Assembly (NCBI GenBank): GCA_017477325.1
Contig: JAFUWV010000010.1
Span: forward strand, 369,897 to 433,896
DNA length: 64,000 nucleotides
Origin: Paludibacteraceae bacterium
Lineage (GTDB): Bacteria; Bacteroidota; Bacteroidia; Bacteroidales; Paludibacteraceae
Direction: 5' to 3'
Shown: positions 1-9,483 of the stretch, piece by piece
Numbering within the stretch: position 1 is the first letter of the stretch
Layout: every line of letters begins with the position of its first letter
Translations under genes and position numbers: made by a program
Notes under the pieces: generated by a model
What the model was told of the DNA's origin: nothing
Database searches by the model: none
Seen by the model: the letters and a program-made list of their open reading frames with translations, nothing else

Positions 1-3000
1 AAGAACTGGAGATGAGAGGTGTGGTGCCTTGGTGGTCGTAGAAGAACTGAAGGTTGATCTTCTGCGAGAGCACGTAGTCGGCACTGATTTTTATTCCAAT
101 CACTTTGTTTCCGGCGCTTGCCTGAGTGATGTTCTCCTCCACCTTGCGAAGCAGAGTCTTGATATCCTTGTAACTTACGTCGATGGCGAGTTTGAGGTCG
201 TTGCTTACCTTCTTCTGTCTGCCGTCTTTGTTTTTGGTGGTGAAGTTAAGGTCTTTGATGGTATAGCCGAATCCAGCCACAAACTCCTTGGTGTCGCCCT
301 CCATGAGCTGTGCGGAGGTGACGTTCAGGGTGAGGTTGCGCTGTTTGCGATACTCCACTTTGGCAGTCATCGAGTTCTTCATCGCCACATTCACTCCGAT
401 GAGCGGCGAGAACTGTTCGGTGAGGCTGACGCTTGCAATGTCGAAGGCAGACGAAGGTATGGGCATGTCGGTCTCCACGTCGCGCACGAAGCCCACTTGC
501 TTGTTCTTGCCGTCGCCTACCCCGACCCAAGTCGAGTAGGTGCCATAGCTGCCTATCGAATATTTACACGTATATGCGTGCGTGAGGTTGACGGAGCGGA
601 AGTGGTCGCGCATCCAAGGCAGTTTGCCGAGTCCGTCGTAGGTCACACTCCAGTTAGGCAGGATGTTGAGAATGCCGAGGAAAGGATTGGTGGTGGCGCG
701 GTGAGCATCTCTGCCAGTATAGGCGGCAAGGAAAGCGGGCACGAGCACGTCGGCCGAGTTGCGGGCTATCTGGCCATTGCTCTTGTCGTATTGTTTGCCT
801 GCCAGCACGCTGCCTCGCATGAAGCCGGTGGAAGGATAAGTGACTCCCTCATACTGCTGCTGCACGCGGCCCTGCATTATATCACGATACTCGAGGAAGC
901 GGTCGAACGAAGCCGAGTGGAAATTGTCTTCCGCCTTGCCAATCTTGTCGAAAGCAGTGGCTATGGCTACCTGCGTGATATTGAACGAGCCGGTCATGGT
1001 CTCCTGCAGCCGGTCGTAAGTGTAGATGATAGACGAACTGGAAGAGGTGTAGCGCTTGCCGTTGACCTGAATCTTGAATCCGGGGAATGGCTCCAGACTT
1101 ATCTTGACATCGAAGTCAGTAGTGCTCGACTTGATAGCGGGCTGAACGACCGTGGTGTCTTTCGAGAGCCACTCGCGCTGCTTTGCCTTCTCAAGAAAGT
1201 CTTTTGGCACAAAGCCGAAAGCGAAATCGAAGCCCGGGGCATAGACGCCGTCAGTCTTGCGCTGACCCATGAAGCCTGCCTGAGGATAGAAACCCGGAAC
1301 GACGAGCGAGTTGGTTGCGCGGTAGGTAACCTGCGCCTTGCGTATGAGCATCAGGAAGCGCATACCAAGGTCGCCTGCCGTCTGAAGAGGCGTGCGGGAG
1401 TTGGGGTCTTGGCTGGTGATGCTGACACTCAGGTTGTCATAGTCTTTCTTTGCAGAAATCTCTATCTTGTTCTGGTCAACGGTCTTGGTCTTCACCTGCA
1501 CCTTCTTTCCCTTGCTGTCGGTTACGATAATCTGCAACTTGTCGGAGCCGAGACGGTGACTGAGTTCTATGGTGGAGTCGGCCTTGAGGTTGATGGTCTG
1601 AGTGTACGTCTTCGGACGGAAACGCGAGCGCTGCGGACGACCGCTGAAGCGCTGGTTGACCTGCTTTAGGTACTTGGACTTGTTGTACAGCGTCTCGAAG
1701 TTGAGTGCTCCGTCAGCCTGCCACGAGCGCATCGAACTGATAGAGTTGCCGAGGTTGGCCTCGGTCTCGCCCTCCTGCTGCTGGCGTGTGGCGGTGCGGT
1801 TCCAGTTGTAAGTGGCATTATACGAGCCGTTGGCCGTAATCCAGTCGAGCGACTTGAAGCGGTTGAAGGGCACGCTGTAAGAGGCTGTGAACACTTGCTG
1901 ATACTGATAAGGCACGCCCATGGTCTTCATCGAGCGGAGCACAGTGTCTCGCCATGCCTCGTAGTAGTCGTGCGTGAAGTTGTAGTCCTTGATTATCTCG
2001 GGTGTGAACTTAGACTCGTCCACAGTGCTGTTCATCGCTGTCTGGAAAGTGAATTTGAGCGTCTTCGTAAGGTCGTACTTGAAGTCGAAATTGCGGTTCC
2101 ACATCCAGTCTTTCGAGAAGGTGAGGTCTTGCTTCTGAATGCCTGTCTCGCCCGTGAAGTCGCGCATGCGCATGTGGGTGTATTGCCGGCGCATGTCGGT
2201 CGAGAACGCCCACGACTGAGGCAGATAGTAGATGTTGAGTTCGCTTATCCACTTCAGCTTCTGCACCTTCTGAATCTTCTTGAAAGGCTCCCAAGGCTTG
2301 GGGTTGAAGTTGTAACTGTAAGTGAACTGCCCGCGCTCTTCCTTCTGCAGGTCGCGCTCCAACTCAGGCGTATGCTTGTCCTGTTCCATGCGGGAGTAAG
2401 AGATGGAGAAGTTGGCAGGGTCGTAGAACATGTCTCTCTTCTTTGACTTGATGTTGACCTTGGCGTTGGTCACGGAGAAGTTGGTAGAAGTCTGCACCGT
2501 GTTGGACATTGCCTTGACCGAGTCGCGCTCGTGCTTTGTCTCGTAGGTATCCAGATTGTCTTTCAACTTGATATCGGTGTCAAGAGGGTCATATTCAGGC
2601 GAGAGAGTCTCGTTGGTATATGCAAAATAGAGCGGAATCTGCAGCTTGGCCTGCTCGGGGAAGAGCCGGCCTGCCTCGAGTGCCGCACTGACCGAGAGCT
2701 GGTACATGTTGTCCATATTGCGATCGAGCACGTTACTCTCTATGCTGCCATAGCCTGCCGTCTCCAGGCGGCCTGCCACGTTGACTTGCGCAATATCGCT
2801 GATAGCAAGTGCCACATTGCCCATGGCTGCCACACCACCCTCTTCGTTGAACTGCGACATGCGGAGTTCGTTGACCCATATCTCTCCCGAGTGAGGCTGA
2901 CCCGACTTGTTGCGGATACCTATCATGATGTTGTCCACCTCGCCGAGCGTGGGGTTACCCATGACTGTGATACGGTTCTCGGGGTGACCGTTGCCATCGT

Positions 3001-6000
3001 CATAGACAATGTATGGCTGCGTATTGCTTACTCCGGAGGCTCCGCTGCGCTTTGCCTTGTTTCTTGCCACCTTGGCGTTGGTAAGCACTTCGAACGGGAA
3101 ATCGAACTCATTCTCGAGTGGCCATACCTTGTGGCGGTCGGCTTCGTTGTCGTTGTTGTACAAGCCTTCGGGAGTCAGATTGAGAGGAATCTCGTATTCG
3201 TAGTAGTTGTTTCGCATGTCGCTGCCCAAGCGGATGAAGATACTCAAGTCGCCGTCTCTGAGCTCGTTGTCCTCAGGCAGTTGCTCGGCATGCACAAACA
3301 TCTGCAGGCGCTTGTACTGACGCATGTCGTAGCCAGTCTTCTTATACACGGCACGGGCATCAGCAGGCGCAAGGTCGTGCACACGCAGCACCATTGCCTG
3401 CTCGTTCTGCGCAATGAGTTGTGCCTGACCCGGGTCGGTCTGACGGGTGATACCCGGAGGAAGAACATAGTTGACAGGAGTCTTTGAGGAGTTCTCCTCT
3501 ATGTTTACCGCCTGCACATCAAGTTGTGCGCTGGTGGTAGGAGGCTGGCTGACAGGGTACAGGTCCTTGGAGTAGCTGCGCCACTCGCCGCGCACAAGGT
3601 CGAACGAAGCCAGACGCAGGTGGGTCTCCTGCTTGAAGCCGGTCATGTACAGACGCACAAAACGGATTGACTTGAAGTTTCTCACGCCTCCCACTTTCTG
3701 GTAAGCATTCGGGTCGCGGATAGGTATCTTGAACTGATACCATTTCACATCGACCAACTCGCCGTTTGCCAGTTTCACTTTCGTCATGTACTCCTGGGCA
3801 ATATACTGCTTGCCTACACCCAGCAGTTCGGGGCGAAGCGAGACATGATACTCGTAATATTTCTCGTATTCCGACAGTGTGTTGTCGGAGTTGATGTCTT
3901 CTATGTCAGGCGTGAGAGTGGCGGCCGTACCGTAACTCTCGGTATTGTCTTCGGTTGCAGGCGAGTTGCCTTCCGTTCCGTTATAGTGCTTGTAGCGTTC
4001 TACAACGGAGAGCTCCTGCCGGTCGTAGTCGGTTCCGCGGTAGTAGTGGTAGTTGTCGCCCGCAGGGTCATTGAGAGGCGAATATGGGTCATCCTGCCAG
4101 CGAGCAAGCACATCGGCACTCACCTTGCTGCGCAGTGCACTCACGTAGTCCGCATAAGGCTTCTGACCGGCATACTCGAACTGAAACTCCTCTGCGGTGC
4201 TCAGACCGTTCAGACCCACGTCCTGACGCGCACGTGCGCCTGCTTCGTTAGAGAAGGCGGTCACAGTGCTCGTCGTCTTGGGCACGCGTCCCCAGATGGT
4301 TGACTCCACATTGGCCTGCTCGGCATCGTTGACCGGCAGACCGTGCTCGAAACTCTTCTTGCCGTCTTTCAATATATCCTCCGAGACATCTCCGAGGTCG
4401 ATATAGAGGTCACCGCCTTCGTAGCCTGCCTCAGGGTTGGTGAGCGAGGGATCCATCATCCAGAACTCGATATATTCGATGTTCGCGGTCTCGAAGTCGG
4501 TATTGTCAAGTTTGCGCATCATACCGCCCCAGCGCTTCTCCGGACTGGTGAGCAGACCGTCGGAGCCAATCTCAGCCGCCGAGATGTTGTACTGACCGCG
4601 CTCCTGCGGATAGTAACTCAGGTTGAGTATTGCCATACGCGTGTCTTCGTTGGCAAGCGACTGACGGTTGGGGAATATCTCCTCCTGATATACTATACGG
4701 GTGCGGTGGTCGCTGAGAATATCAAGATTGTCGCGGATATGCTGAGGAGTATTGGGGAAAGGATGACCGAATATCTGGTCAACGATATACCATGACAAGT
4801 GCGCACGGTTTTTGCCGTATTCCACGCTGTTGCTCAGTTTCGACTCGTCATATCGGCTCGGCGTACTTGCCAGATGCCAGTAACTCGGGTAGTGAATATC
4901 AATATTGGTCTTTGTCGCCTCGAAGTCGTCGATATAGGCAGTACCCGCTTTTCCCACTTCGCGGGTGTGACCCGGTACAAGATGAGCAAACTCGGCATTC
5001 ACCTGAATGCTTGACGGCTGGGTGGCATTGATCCATGGAATGGCGTTCAGGCCGTTGGTCAGCCACATGAAATCTTTTTTCCAGCTGCCGTTCAGACCCC
5101 ATATCATGTTGCTCAGCGGCTCACTGCCGGTATTGACTTTGGTCGTCAGCGGCCGCTCCGACATATACATCAGCGTACCGCCAAGCACGAAGTCTTTGGA
5201 GAAGGCATACTCCATGTGTGTGCCGATGAGCGACTTACGCTTCATGGAGAAAGTGCTCTGGTTCTCAAGCTGCACATCCACATTGGTGCCAGACTCCAGT
5301 ATCGACTGGTTGAGAATGGTGACTGTTCCCATCGTGTAGTCCACCGTGTAGTCCACGTTCTCTGTTAACGTGGCGCCGCCGGCTGTCACCTTGACCGACC
5401 CGCGTGGGATATTCATTGCGTTGAGGCGTATCTCGCTGCCTGATGAGCCCTTGTATTTACCCGTCAGGCGGAATTTGTTCTTCTCCGACATCTCTTGTGC
5501 CACCACAAGAGTCGAATCGTAGAGTTCTTCAAACACATACTTGTCGGCTATCGCATCGTTGCCGATAGTCTTCCTCAGGTGACTGCCAAAAGGCTCCAGT
5601 ACGGGGAAGATGATGCGGCCGTTGCTCGAGATGGCTGTGTAGCCCTCCACGTAGTCGAACTTGCCGTCAGGCGACTGGTTGTTCCTCGAGTCAAGGCGGT
5701 CAAGGTTCATCACGCGAAGCAGCTGCGTACCTTTCACCTCGCCCTCAGGCAGATACTGCAAGTCGGTACCTACCGAGTCGTTACGATACATGATGTACAG
5801 CTCGAACTTGTCGCTCGACATCTGCATTGCTCCCAGAGAATACACGTTCTTCATCATCAGGTCCCAAGTGCCCTTGCCCTTGGCAACAGGCGAGTTGGTA
5901 GTACTCTTCAGCATCTTCAATATCAACGCATTGGGGGCGCGCAGACTCTCGCTCGCATCCGTCGAGAATTCACCTACCTGATAGACCTGACCGCCGTAAG

Positions 6001-7417
6001 TATATTCGTATGCCACACACAGCACTTCGTCCTGGTTCAGCGCACTGCGAAGCGAGATGAAACCCAGAGTGGAGTTAAGAGTATATTCCGAAGGAGAAAG
6101 CAGACGGGCGGACTCCACCTTCTCGTAGTCCACGCCACCTACCACATCATACGTTGCCAGCGTTGCCAGCACTGCGTTCGACTGCTGAATGTCACGCACA
6201 TTGGGCATCGACGTTATCTCTTCGTACAGCGTGTTAGCCTTGTTGTACGGCTGCAGATAGCTGCCCTTCTCCGCCCAGTGAGAGTTGCTGATGTGCTTCG
6301 ACTGCGCCTCGCCAAGGTCCTGGAAAGCAATAAGGTTGCGTGCCTCATCATATCTGCCGCGTTTGTTCGTCACCCACACCTCTATACGGTTGATGGTCAC
6401 GCCGGAGGCAATATACGGCAACTGAGCCATCGACTTCTCGTAGTTGTCGCGGAACCAGTGAGAGAGGAAGAAGTGACGGTTCTCGTCGTATGCATCGGCC
6501 GCCACCTCGAACTTCGTCATCTGTGCTCCGCCCTGCGACGACACCGACTGACTCTGTGAGTTCTGCTGAGACACAAGAGCCTGAACAGTGAACTTGCCGA
6601 ACTTAAGATTCGTCTTTATACCGAACAGCGCCTGGCTGCCGCGGATAAGACTGCTGTTCAGACTCATCGACACATTACCCGCCTCCAGGCTCTGGATGAT
6701 GTCGTCCTCCTTGCCTTTGTAGTTCAGCTTGATGTTCTGGCGGTCAAAGTCGAAACTTGACTCCGTGTTGTAGTTCAAGTTGAAATTAAGCTTGTCACCC
6801 ACCTTGCCGTTCACCGACAACTGGATCTTCTCGTCGAAGTCGAAGATGTTGTTGTTTCTTGCGCGCTGCGTAAGAGCCGGATTGTCAATATACTGGTGCT
6901 TGAAGCCGAAAAGCAGCTCCGCGCTACCTTGCATCTTCAGTTGCACACCACCCGGACCAAACACCTTGTCAGCAGGGCCTATGTTGAACTTCATGTCCGT
7001 GATGTCGAACTTGCGCTCGTTGTTGTGCTCCACCTCCCCTATTTTCTGCTGCCAGTAGGCCTGCATCGCCTGGTTGGCTGAATACTCGCGATACTCCTTC
7101 TCCGTCATCAGATAAGGCGTAGCAATGTCCACATCGCCTATCTTCGTGTGCATGATGTAGTAGCCGGTCTCAGGCTGATATTCAACTTCTTTCTTTATGT
7201 TGTCAGGGTCTTTCAGGTCAAGTGAAGAACGCGGAGAAGTCAGCTGCTCGTAGTCCTGCTGCTCATACTGACCTACCTGAGTGGGAGCCATTGTGACACT
7301 GTCGGAAACAGCAGTAACAACACTATCACCCCGATTGGTCTCCGGAGTGACTCCCGTGTTCTGCGCCATCATGACTATTGGCAGCAGAGACAGCAATAGT
7401 GCCGCTATTTTCTTCAT
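1..7417 (-). CDS. sprA: SprA/Sov-type T9SS outer-membrane translocon protein, 3' end outside window
   Basis: This is the very large outer-membrane channel through which type IX secretion cargo crosses the outer membrane. The reading frame starts at the ATG at 7417 with a signal peptide (MKKIAALLLSLLP, then a cut near MAQ) and stays in frame at every point I translated. At least 2472 codons are present, against about 2400-2500 in known SprA/Sov. The last readable residues (INLQFFYDHQGTTPLISSS) resemble the SprA C-terminus, so probably fewer than about 30 residues are missing. The mid-region text DINSDNTLSEYEKYY also looks SprA-like. The gene lies downstream of ruvA on the same strand with a 123-bp gap and may be co-transcribed. 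No clear -7 box was found in that gap. Family assignment rests on recalled sequence features and is strong. Confidence 0.93.
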   Translation of the reverse strand, partial: MKKIAALLLSLLPIVMMAQNTGVTPETNRGDSVVTAVSDSVTMAPTQVGQYEQQDYEQLTSPRSSLDLKDPDNIKKEVEYQPETGYYIMHTKIGDVDIATPYLMTEKEYREYSANQAMQAYWQQKIGEVEHNNERKFDITDMKFNIGPADKVFGPGGVQLKMQGSAELLFGFKHQYIDNPALTQRARNNNIFDFDEKIQLSVNGKVGDKLNFNLNYNTESSFDFDRQNIKLNYKGKEDDIIQSLEAGNVSMSLNSSLIRGSQALFGIKTNLKFGKFTVQALVSQQNSQSQSVSSQGGAQMTKFEVAADAYDENRHFFLSHWFRDNYEKSMAQLPYIASGVTINRIEVWVTNKRGRYDEARNLIAFQDLGEAQSKHISNSHWAEKGSYLQPYNKANTLYEEITSMPNVRDIQQSNAVLATLATYDVVGGVDYEKVESARLLSPSEYTLNSTLGFISLRSALNQDEVLCVAYEYTYGGQVYQVGEFSTDASESLRAPNALILKMLKSTTNSPVAKGKGTWDLMMKNVYSLGAMQMSSDKFELYIMYRNDSVGTDLQYLPEGEVKGTQLLRVMNLDRLDSRNNQSPDGKFDYVEGYTAISSNGRIIFPVLEPFGSHLRKTIGNDAIADKYVFEELYDSTLVVAQEMSEKNKFRLTGKYKGSSGSEIRLNAMNIPRGSVKVTAGGATLTENVDYTVDYTMGTVTILNQSILESGTNVDVQLENQSTFSMKRKSLIGTHMEYAFSKDFVLGGTLMYMSERPLTTKVNTGSEPLSNMIWGLNGSWKKDFMWLTNGLNAIPWINATQPSSIQVNAEFAHLVPGHTREVGKAGTAYIDDFEATKTNIDIHYPSYWHLASTPSRYDESKLSNSVEYGKNRAHLSWYIVDQIFGHPFPNTPQHIRDNLDILSDHRTRIVYQEEIFPNRQSLANEDTRMAILNLSYYPQERGQYNISAAEIGSDGLLTSPEKRWGGMMRKLDNTDFETANIEYIEFWMMDPSLTNPEAGYEGGDLYIDLGDVSEDILKDGKKSFEHGLPVNDAEQANVESTIWGRVPKTTSTVTAFSNEAGARARQDVGLNGLSTAEEFQFEYAGQKPYADYVSALRSKVSADVLARWQDDPYSPLNDPAGDNYHYYRGTDYDRQELSVVERYKHYNGTEGNSPATEDNTESYGTAATLTPDIEDINSDNTLSEYEKYYEYHVSLRPELLGVGKQYIAQEYMTKVKLANGELVDVKWYQFKIPIRDPNAYQKVGGVRNFKSIRFVRLYMTGFKQETHLRLASFDLVRGEWRSYSKDLYPVSQPPTTSAQLDVQAVNIEENSSKTPVNYVLPPGITRQTDPGQAQLIAQNEQAMVLRVHDLAPADARAVYKKTGYDMRQYKRLQMFVHAEQLPEDNELRDGDLSIFIRLGSDMRNNYYEYEIPLNLTPEGLYNNDNEADRHKVWPLENEFDFPFEVLTNAKVARNKAKRSGASGVSNTQPYIVYDDGNGHPENRITVMGNPTLGEVDNIMIGIRNKSGQPHSGEIWVNELRMSQFNEEGGVAAMGNVALAISDIAQVNVAGRLETAGYGSIESNVLDRNMDNMYQLSVSAALEAGRLFPEQAKLQIPLYFAYTNETLSPEYDPLDTDIKLKDNLDTYETKHERDSVKAMSNTVQTSTNFSVTNAKVNIKSKKRDMFYDPANFSISYSRMEQDKHTPELERDLQKEERGQFTYSYNFNPKPWEPFKKIQKVQKLKWISELNIYYLPQSWAFSTDMRRQYTHMRMRDFTGETGIQKQDLTFSKDWMWNRNFDFKYDLTKTLKFTFQTAMNSTVDESKFTPEIIKDYNFTHDYYEAWRDTVLRSMKTMGVPYQYQQVFTASYSVPFNRFKSLDWITANGSYNATYNWNRTATRQQQEGETEANLGNSISSMRSWQADGALNFETLYNKSKYLKQVNQRFSGRPQRSRFRPKTYTQTINLKADSTIELSHRLGSDKLQIIVTDSKGKKVQVKTKTVDQNKIEISAKKDYDNLSVSITSQDPNSRTPLQTAGDLGMRFLMLIRKAQVTYRATNSLVVPGFYPQAGFMGQRKTDGVYAPGFDFAFGFVPKDFLEKAKQREWLSKDTTVVQPAIKSSTTDFDVKISLEPFPGFKIQVNGKRYTSSSSSIIYTYDRLQETMTGSFNITQVAIATAFDKIGKAEDNFHSASFDRFLEYRDIMQGRVQQQYEGVTYPSTGFMRGSVLAGKQYDKSNGQIARNSADVLVPAFLAAYTGRDAHRATTNPFLGILNILPNWSVTYDGLGKLPWMRDHFRSVNLTHAYTCKYSIGSYGTYSTWVGVGDGKNKQVGFVRDVETDMPIPSSAFDIASVSLTEQFSPLIGVNVAMKNSMTAKVEYRKQRNLTLNVTSAQLMEGDTKEFVAGFGYTIKDLNFTTKNKDGRQKKVSNDLKLAIDVSYKDIKTLLRKVEENITQASAGNKVIGIKISADYVLSQKINLQFFYDHQGTTPLISSS

Positions 7418-7540
7418 CCTGTTAGCCGTGTAATATGCTACTTAACAAGGTAAATTCAATCTATAGGCAGTAAAATTTAAGGAAGTTAAAAATGAGATTG
7501 TTATTGTTGATTTGTGATTTCTCTTTATTTCATATCTTAA

Positions 7541-8152
7541 TTATAGCATCTTTAGCGCTTCTCTTATCACCTTCTCCACACTCATGTCGGGACTCTCTTT
7601 CAGTATCTTGTCCACCACCTTGCTGCTTGCTGCTGCAGAGAAACCGAGCATCGTCAGGGCACTCACCGCCTCCTGCTTCGTCTCATTATCCACGGAGATG
7701 AAAGTCTGACTGGTTTCATCTGCTCCTACTGCTTCACCCTGACCGAGGTCAACCTTCAGCACTTTGTCCTTCAGGTCAACAATCACGCGCTGCGCCGTCT
7801 TCGCACCCAGACCCTTCACCTGACTCAGTGCATGAACGTTACCCGTAGCGATAATCTGACGCACCTCTGACGCACTATAACCCGACATGATAAGTCTTGC
7901 CGTGTTGGCTCCAATACCGCTCACACTCGTCAACAACAAGAAGAGTTCACGCTCGCCCTTAGTCAGGAAACCGAACAGGAGATGAGCATCCTCGCGGATT
8001 ATCTCGCTCACATATAGCTTGGTCTCCTTCTTCTCTATTAGTGCAGTATAGACAGGCAACGCTATGTTCACCTCGTAGCCAACACCCGACGCTTCAACAA
8101 CTGCGTACGTCGGCGTCAGTTCCGCTATCTGTCCTTTTATATAGTCTATCAT
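7541..8152 (-). CDS. ruvA: Holliday junction branch migration protein RuvA
   Basis: RuvA binds four-way junctions as a tetramer and loads the RuvB helicase. The 203-residue length is normal. The N-terminal OB-fold starts MIDYIKGQIAEL. Two helix-hairpin-helix motifs follow (around SVSGIGANTARLIM and VKGLGAKTAQRVIVDL), and a small C-terminal domain ending in REALKML would contact RuvB. The ATG at 8152 gives the canonical N-terminus. A TTTG-N19-TATCTTTG promoter lies about 107 bases upstream, so the mRNA leader carries the GTTGARA repeat at 8160-8216. ruvC is elsewhere in this window (27088-27654); ruvB is not seen. Confidence 0.97.
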   Translation of the reverse strand: MIDYIKGQIAELTPTYAVVEASGVGYEVNIALPVYTALIEKKETKLYVSEIIREDAHLLFGFLTKGERELFLLLTSVSGIGANTARLIMSGYSASEVRQIIATGNVHALSQVKGLGAKTAQRVIVDLKDKVLKVDLGQGEAVGADETSQTFISVDNETKQEAVSALTMLGFSAAASSKVVDKILKESPDMSVEKVIREALKML

Positions 8153-8159
8153 TCTTTTA

Positions 8160-8216
8160 GTTGAGAGTTGAAAGTTGAGAGTTGAATGAAGTTATTTAGT
8201 TTGAAGTTGAGAGTTT
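8160..8216. repeat. Tandem heptamer repeat (GTTGAGA/GTTGAAA)
   Basis: Four consecutive seven-base units of the form GTTGARA/GTTGAAT run from 8160 to 8187, and a degenerate further unit lies near 8204-8216. The same repeat recurs at 29978-30032, 32109-32129 and, inverted, at 35645-35700. Here it lies in the expected 5' leader of ruvA rather than after a stop codon. Confidence 0.85.
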
Positions 8217-8258
8217 CTCTGTCTTGTAATCGGTCACCCTTTTCAACGTATCAAGCGG

Positions 8259-8289
8259 CAAAGATAATGCTTTTTTCTGAAACTACAAA
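8259..8289 (-). promoter_or_regulatory. Bacteroidota-type promoter for ruvA (and possibly sprA)
   Basis: On the minus strand the -33 box TTTG (8286-8289) and the -7 box TATCTTTG (8259-8266) are separated by 19 bases. This fits the Bacteroidota sigma-ABfr consensus TTTG-N19-21-TAnnTTTG. The next gene in this direction is ruvA, with a leader of roughly 100 bases. Confidence 0.7.
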
Positions 8290-8356
8290 ATAGAAACAAC
8301 AAAGGGGGTGTAAAAACGAGTTGCACCAGTAAGCAGAAAGTTGCCGATTATTCAGA

Positions 8357-8388
8357 TTTGTATATTCCCTCAAAAAGCAGTATCTTTG
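8357..8388 (+). promoter_or_regulatory. Bacteroidota-type promoter for thiL
   Basis: TTTG at 8357-8360 and TATCTTTG at 8381-8388 are separated by exactly 20 bases, matching the Bacteroidota consensus. The thiL ATG follows 23 bases after the -7 box, so the leader is very short. Confidence 0.75.
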
Positions 8389-8411
8389 TGCGCAAACTGA
8401 ATATTTAATTT

Positions 8412-9434
8412 ATGACAGATATAAAAGAACTCGGAGAATTCGGGCTGATACGCCGCCTTACCGAGAAGGTGAGACTGACACAGAAGTCAACAGAGAAAGG
8501 CGTGGGAGACGATGCCGCTGTGCTTAACTTCCACAACAAACGTACGTTAGTAACTACCGACCTGCTGCTCGAAGGAGTGCACTTCAATCTTGAGTACGTG
8601 CCCCTGAAGCATCTGGGCTACAAAGCTGCAGTGGTCAACATCTCCGACATCTGCGCCATGAACGCCACACCGACACAGTTAGTGGTGGCACTCGGTATCT
8701 CTAAGCGCTTCTCTGTGGAGAACATCGAAGAACTGTACAGCGGCATACGACTCGCGTGCGAGAACTACGGAGTGGACCTCGTCGGAGGAGACACATGCTC
8801 GTCAATGACAGGGCTCACCATCAGCATCACCTGCATCGGAGAGGCAAAGAAAGACGAGATAGTCTATCGCAATGGGGCAAAGTTGAACGACCTTATATGC
8901 GTGACAGGCAACCTTGGCAGCGCTTATTTGGGACTGCAACTGCTGGAAAGAGAACGTCTTGTGATGCAGGCTAATCCAGAAGGCACTCCCGCTTTCGAAG
9001 GCAAAGAATATCTGCTGCAGAGGCAACTTAAACCCGAAGCACGGCTTGACATATTAAAACAACTACGCGAGGCAGGCATTCACCCCACAGCGATGATGGA
9101 CGTCTCCGACGGACTCAGCTCGGAACTGATGCATATTTGCAAGCAGTCGGAATGCGGTTGCGCGGTGTATGAAGACAAGATACCTATCGACTATCAGGCA
9201 GCAGTGCTCGCCGAGGAGATGAATCTCAACATTGTGACTTGCGCACTCAACGGAGGTGAAGACTACGAACTGCTGTTCACCGTCAGCCTCTCAGACTACG
9301 AGAAACTGATTCCCCTGGACGACGTTTACATCATAGGGCATATCACCAAGAAAGAATACGGCTGCAACCTCATAGGCAGAAACGGCGAGGAGATAGCACT
9401 CAGAGCACAAGGCTGGGAAGCGTTTAAGGAGTGA
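8412..9434 (+). CDS. thiL: Thiamine-monophosphate kinase ThiL
   Basis: ThiL phosphorylates thiamine monophosphate with ATP to give thiamine pyrophosphate, the active cofactor. The 340-residue protein has the PurM/AIR-synthase-like fold signature. Family motifs are visible: GVGDDAAVL near residue 30 (metal and nucleotide binding), TTDLLLEGVHF, VNISDICAMNA, VGGDTCSS and MMDVSDGLSSEL. The ATG at 8412 is 23 bases after a strong -7 box. It is a single-gene unit flanked by divergent ruvA and the convergent heptose operon. No TPP riboswitch is possible in so short a leader. Confidence 0.95.
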   Translation: MTDIKELGEFGLIRRLTEKVRLTQKSTEKGVGDDAAVLNFHNKRTLVTTDLLLEGVHFNLEYVPLKHLGYKAAVVNISDICAMNATPTQLVVALGISKRFSVENIEELYSGIRLACENYGVDLVGGDTCSSMTGLTISITCIGEAKKDEIVYRNGAKLNDLICVTGNLGSAYLGLQLLERERLVMQANPEGTPAFEGKEYLLQRQLKPEARLDILKQLREAGIHPTAMMDVSDGLSSELMHICKQSECGCAVYEDKIPIDYQAAVLAEEMNLNIVTCALNGGEDYELLFTVSLSDYEKLIPLDDVYIIGHITKKEYGCNLIGRNGEEIALRAQGWEAFKE

Positions 9435-9483
9435 TTAGCATAGCTGCACCCCTATTTTATGATTTACGCTCTTACCACAGAGT

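Noticed and set aside
29-1669. Long plus-strand ORF of 546 codons
   Set aside because: It lies entirely antisense to sprA, whose translation is protein-like in the other strand. The plus-strand product is low in recognisable motifs and rich in Val, Leu and Arg, as expected for a shadow.
2531-3487. Plus-strand ORF of 318 codons
   Set aside because: Antisense shadow of sprA, like the ORFs at 5495-6559 and 3845-4303.
8290-8411. TPP riboswitch in front of thiL
   Set aside because: The promoter leaves a leader of only about 20 bases, and no THI-box-like elements are seen.
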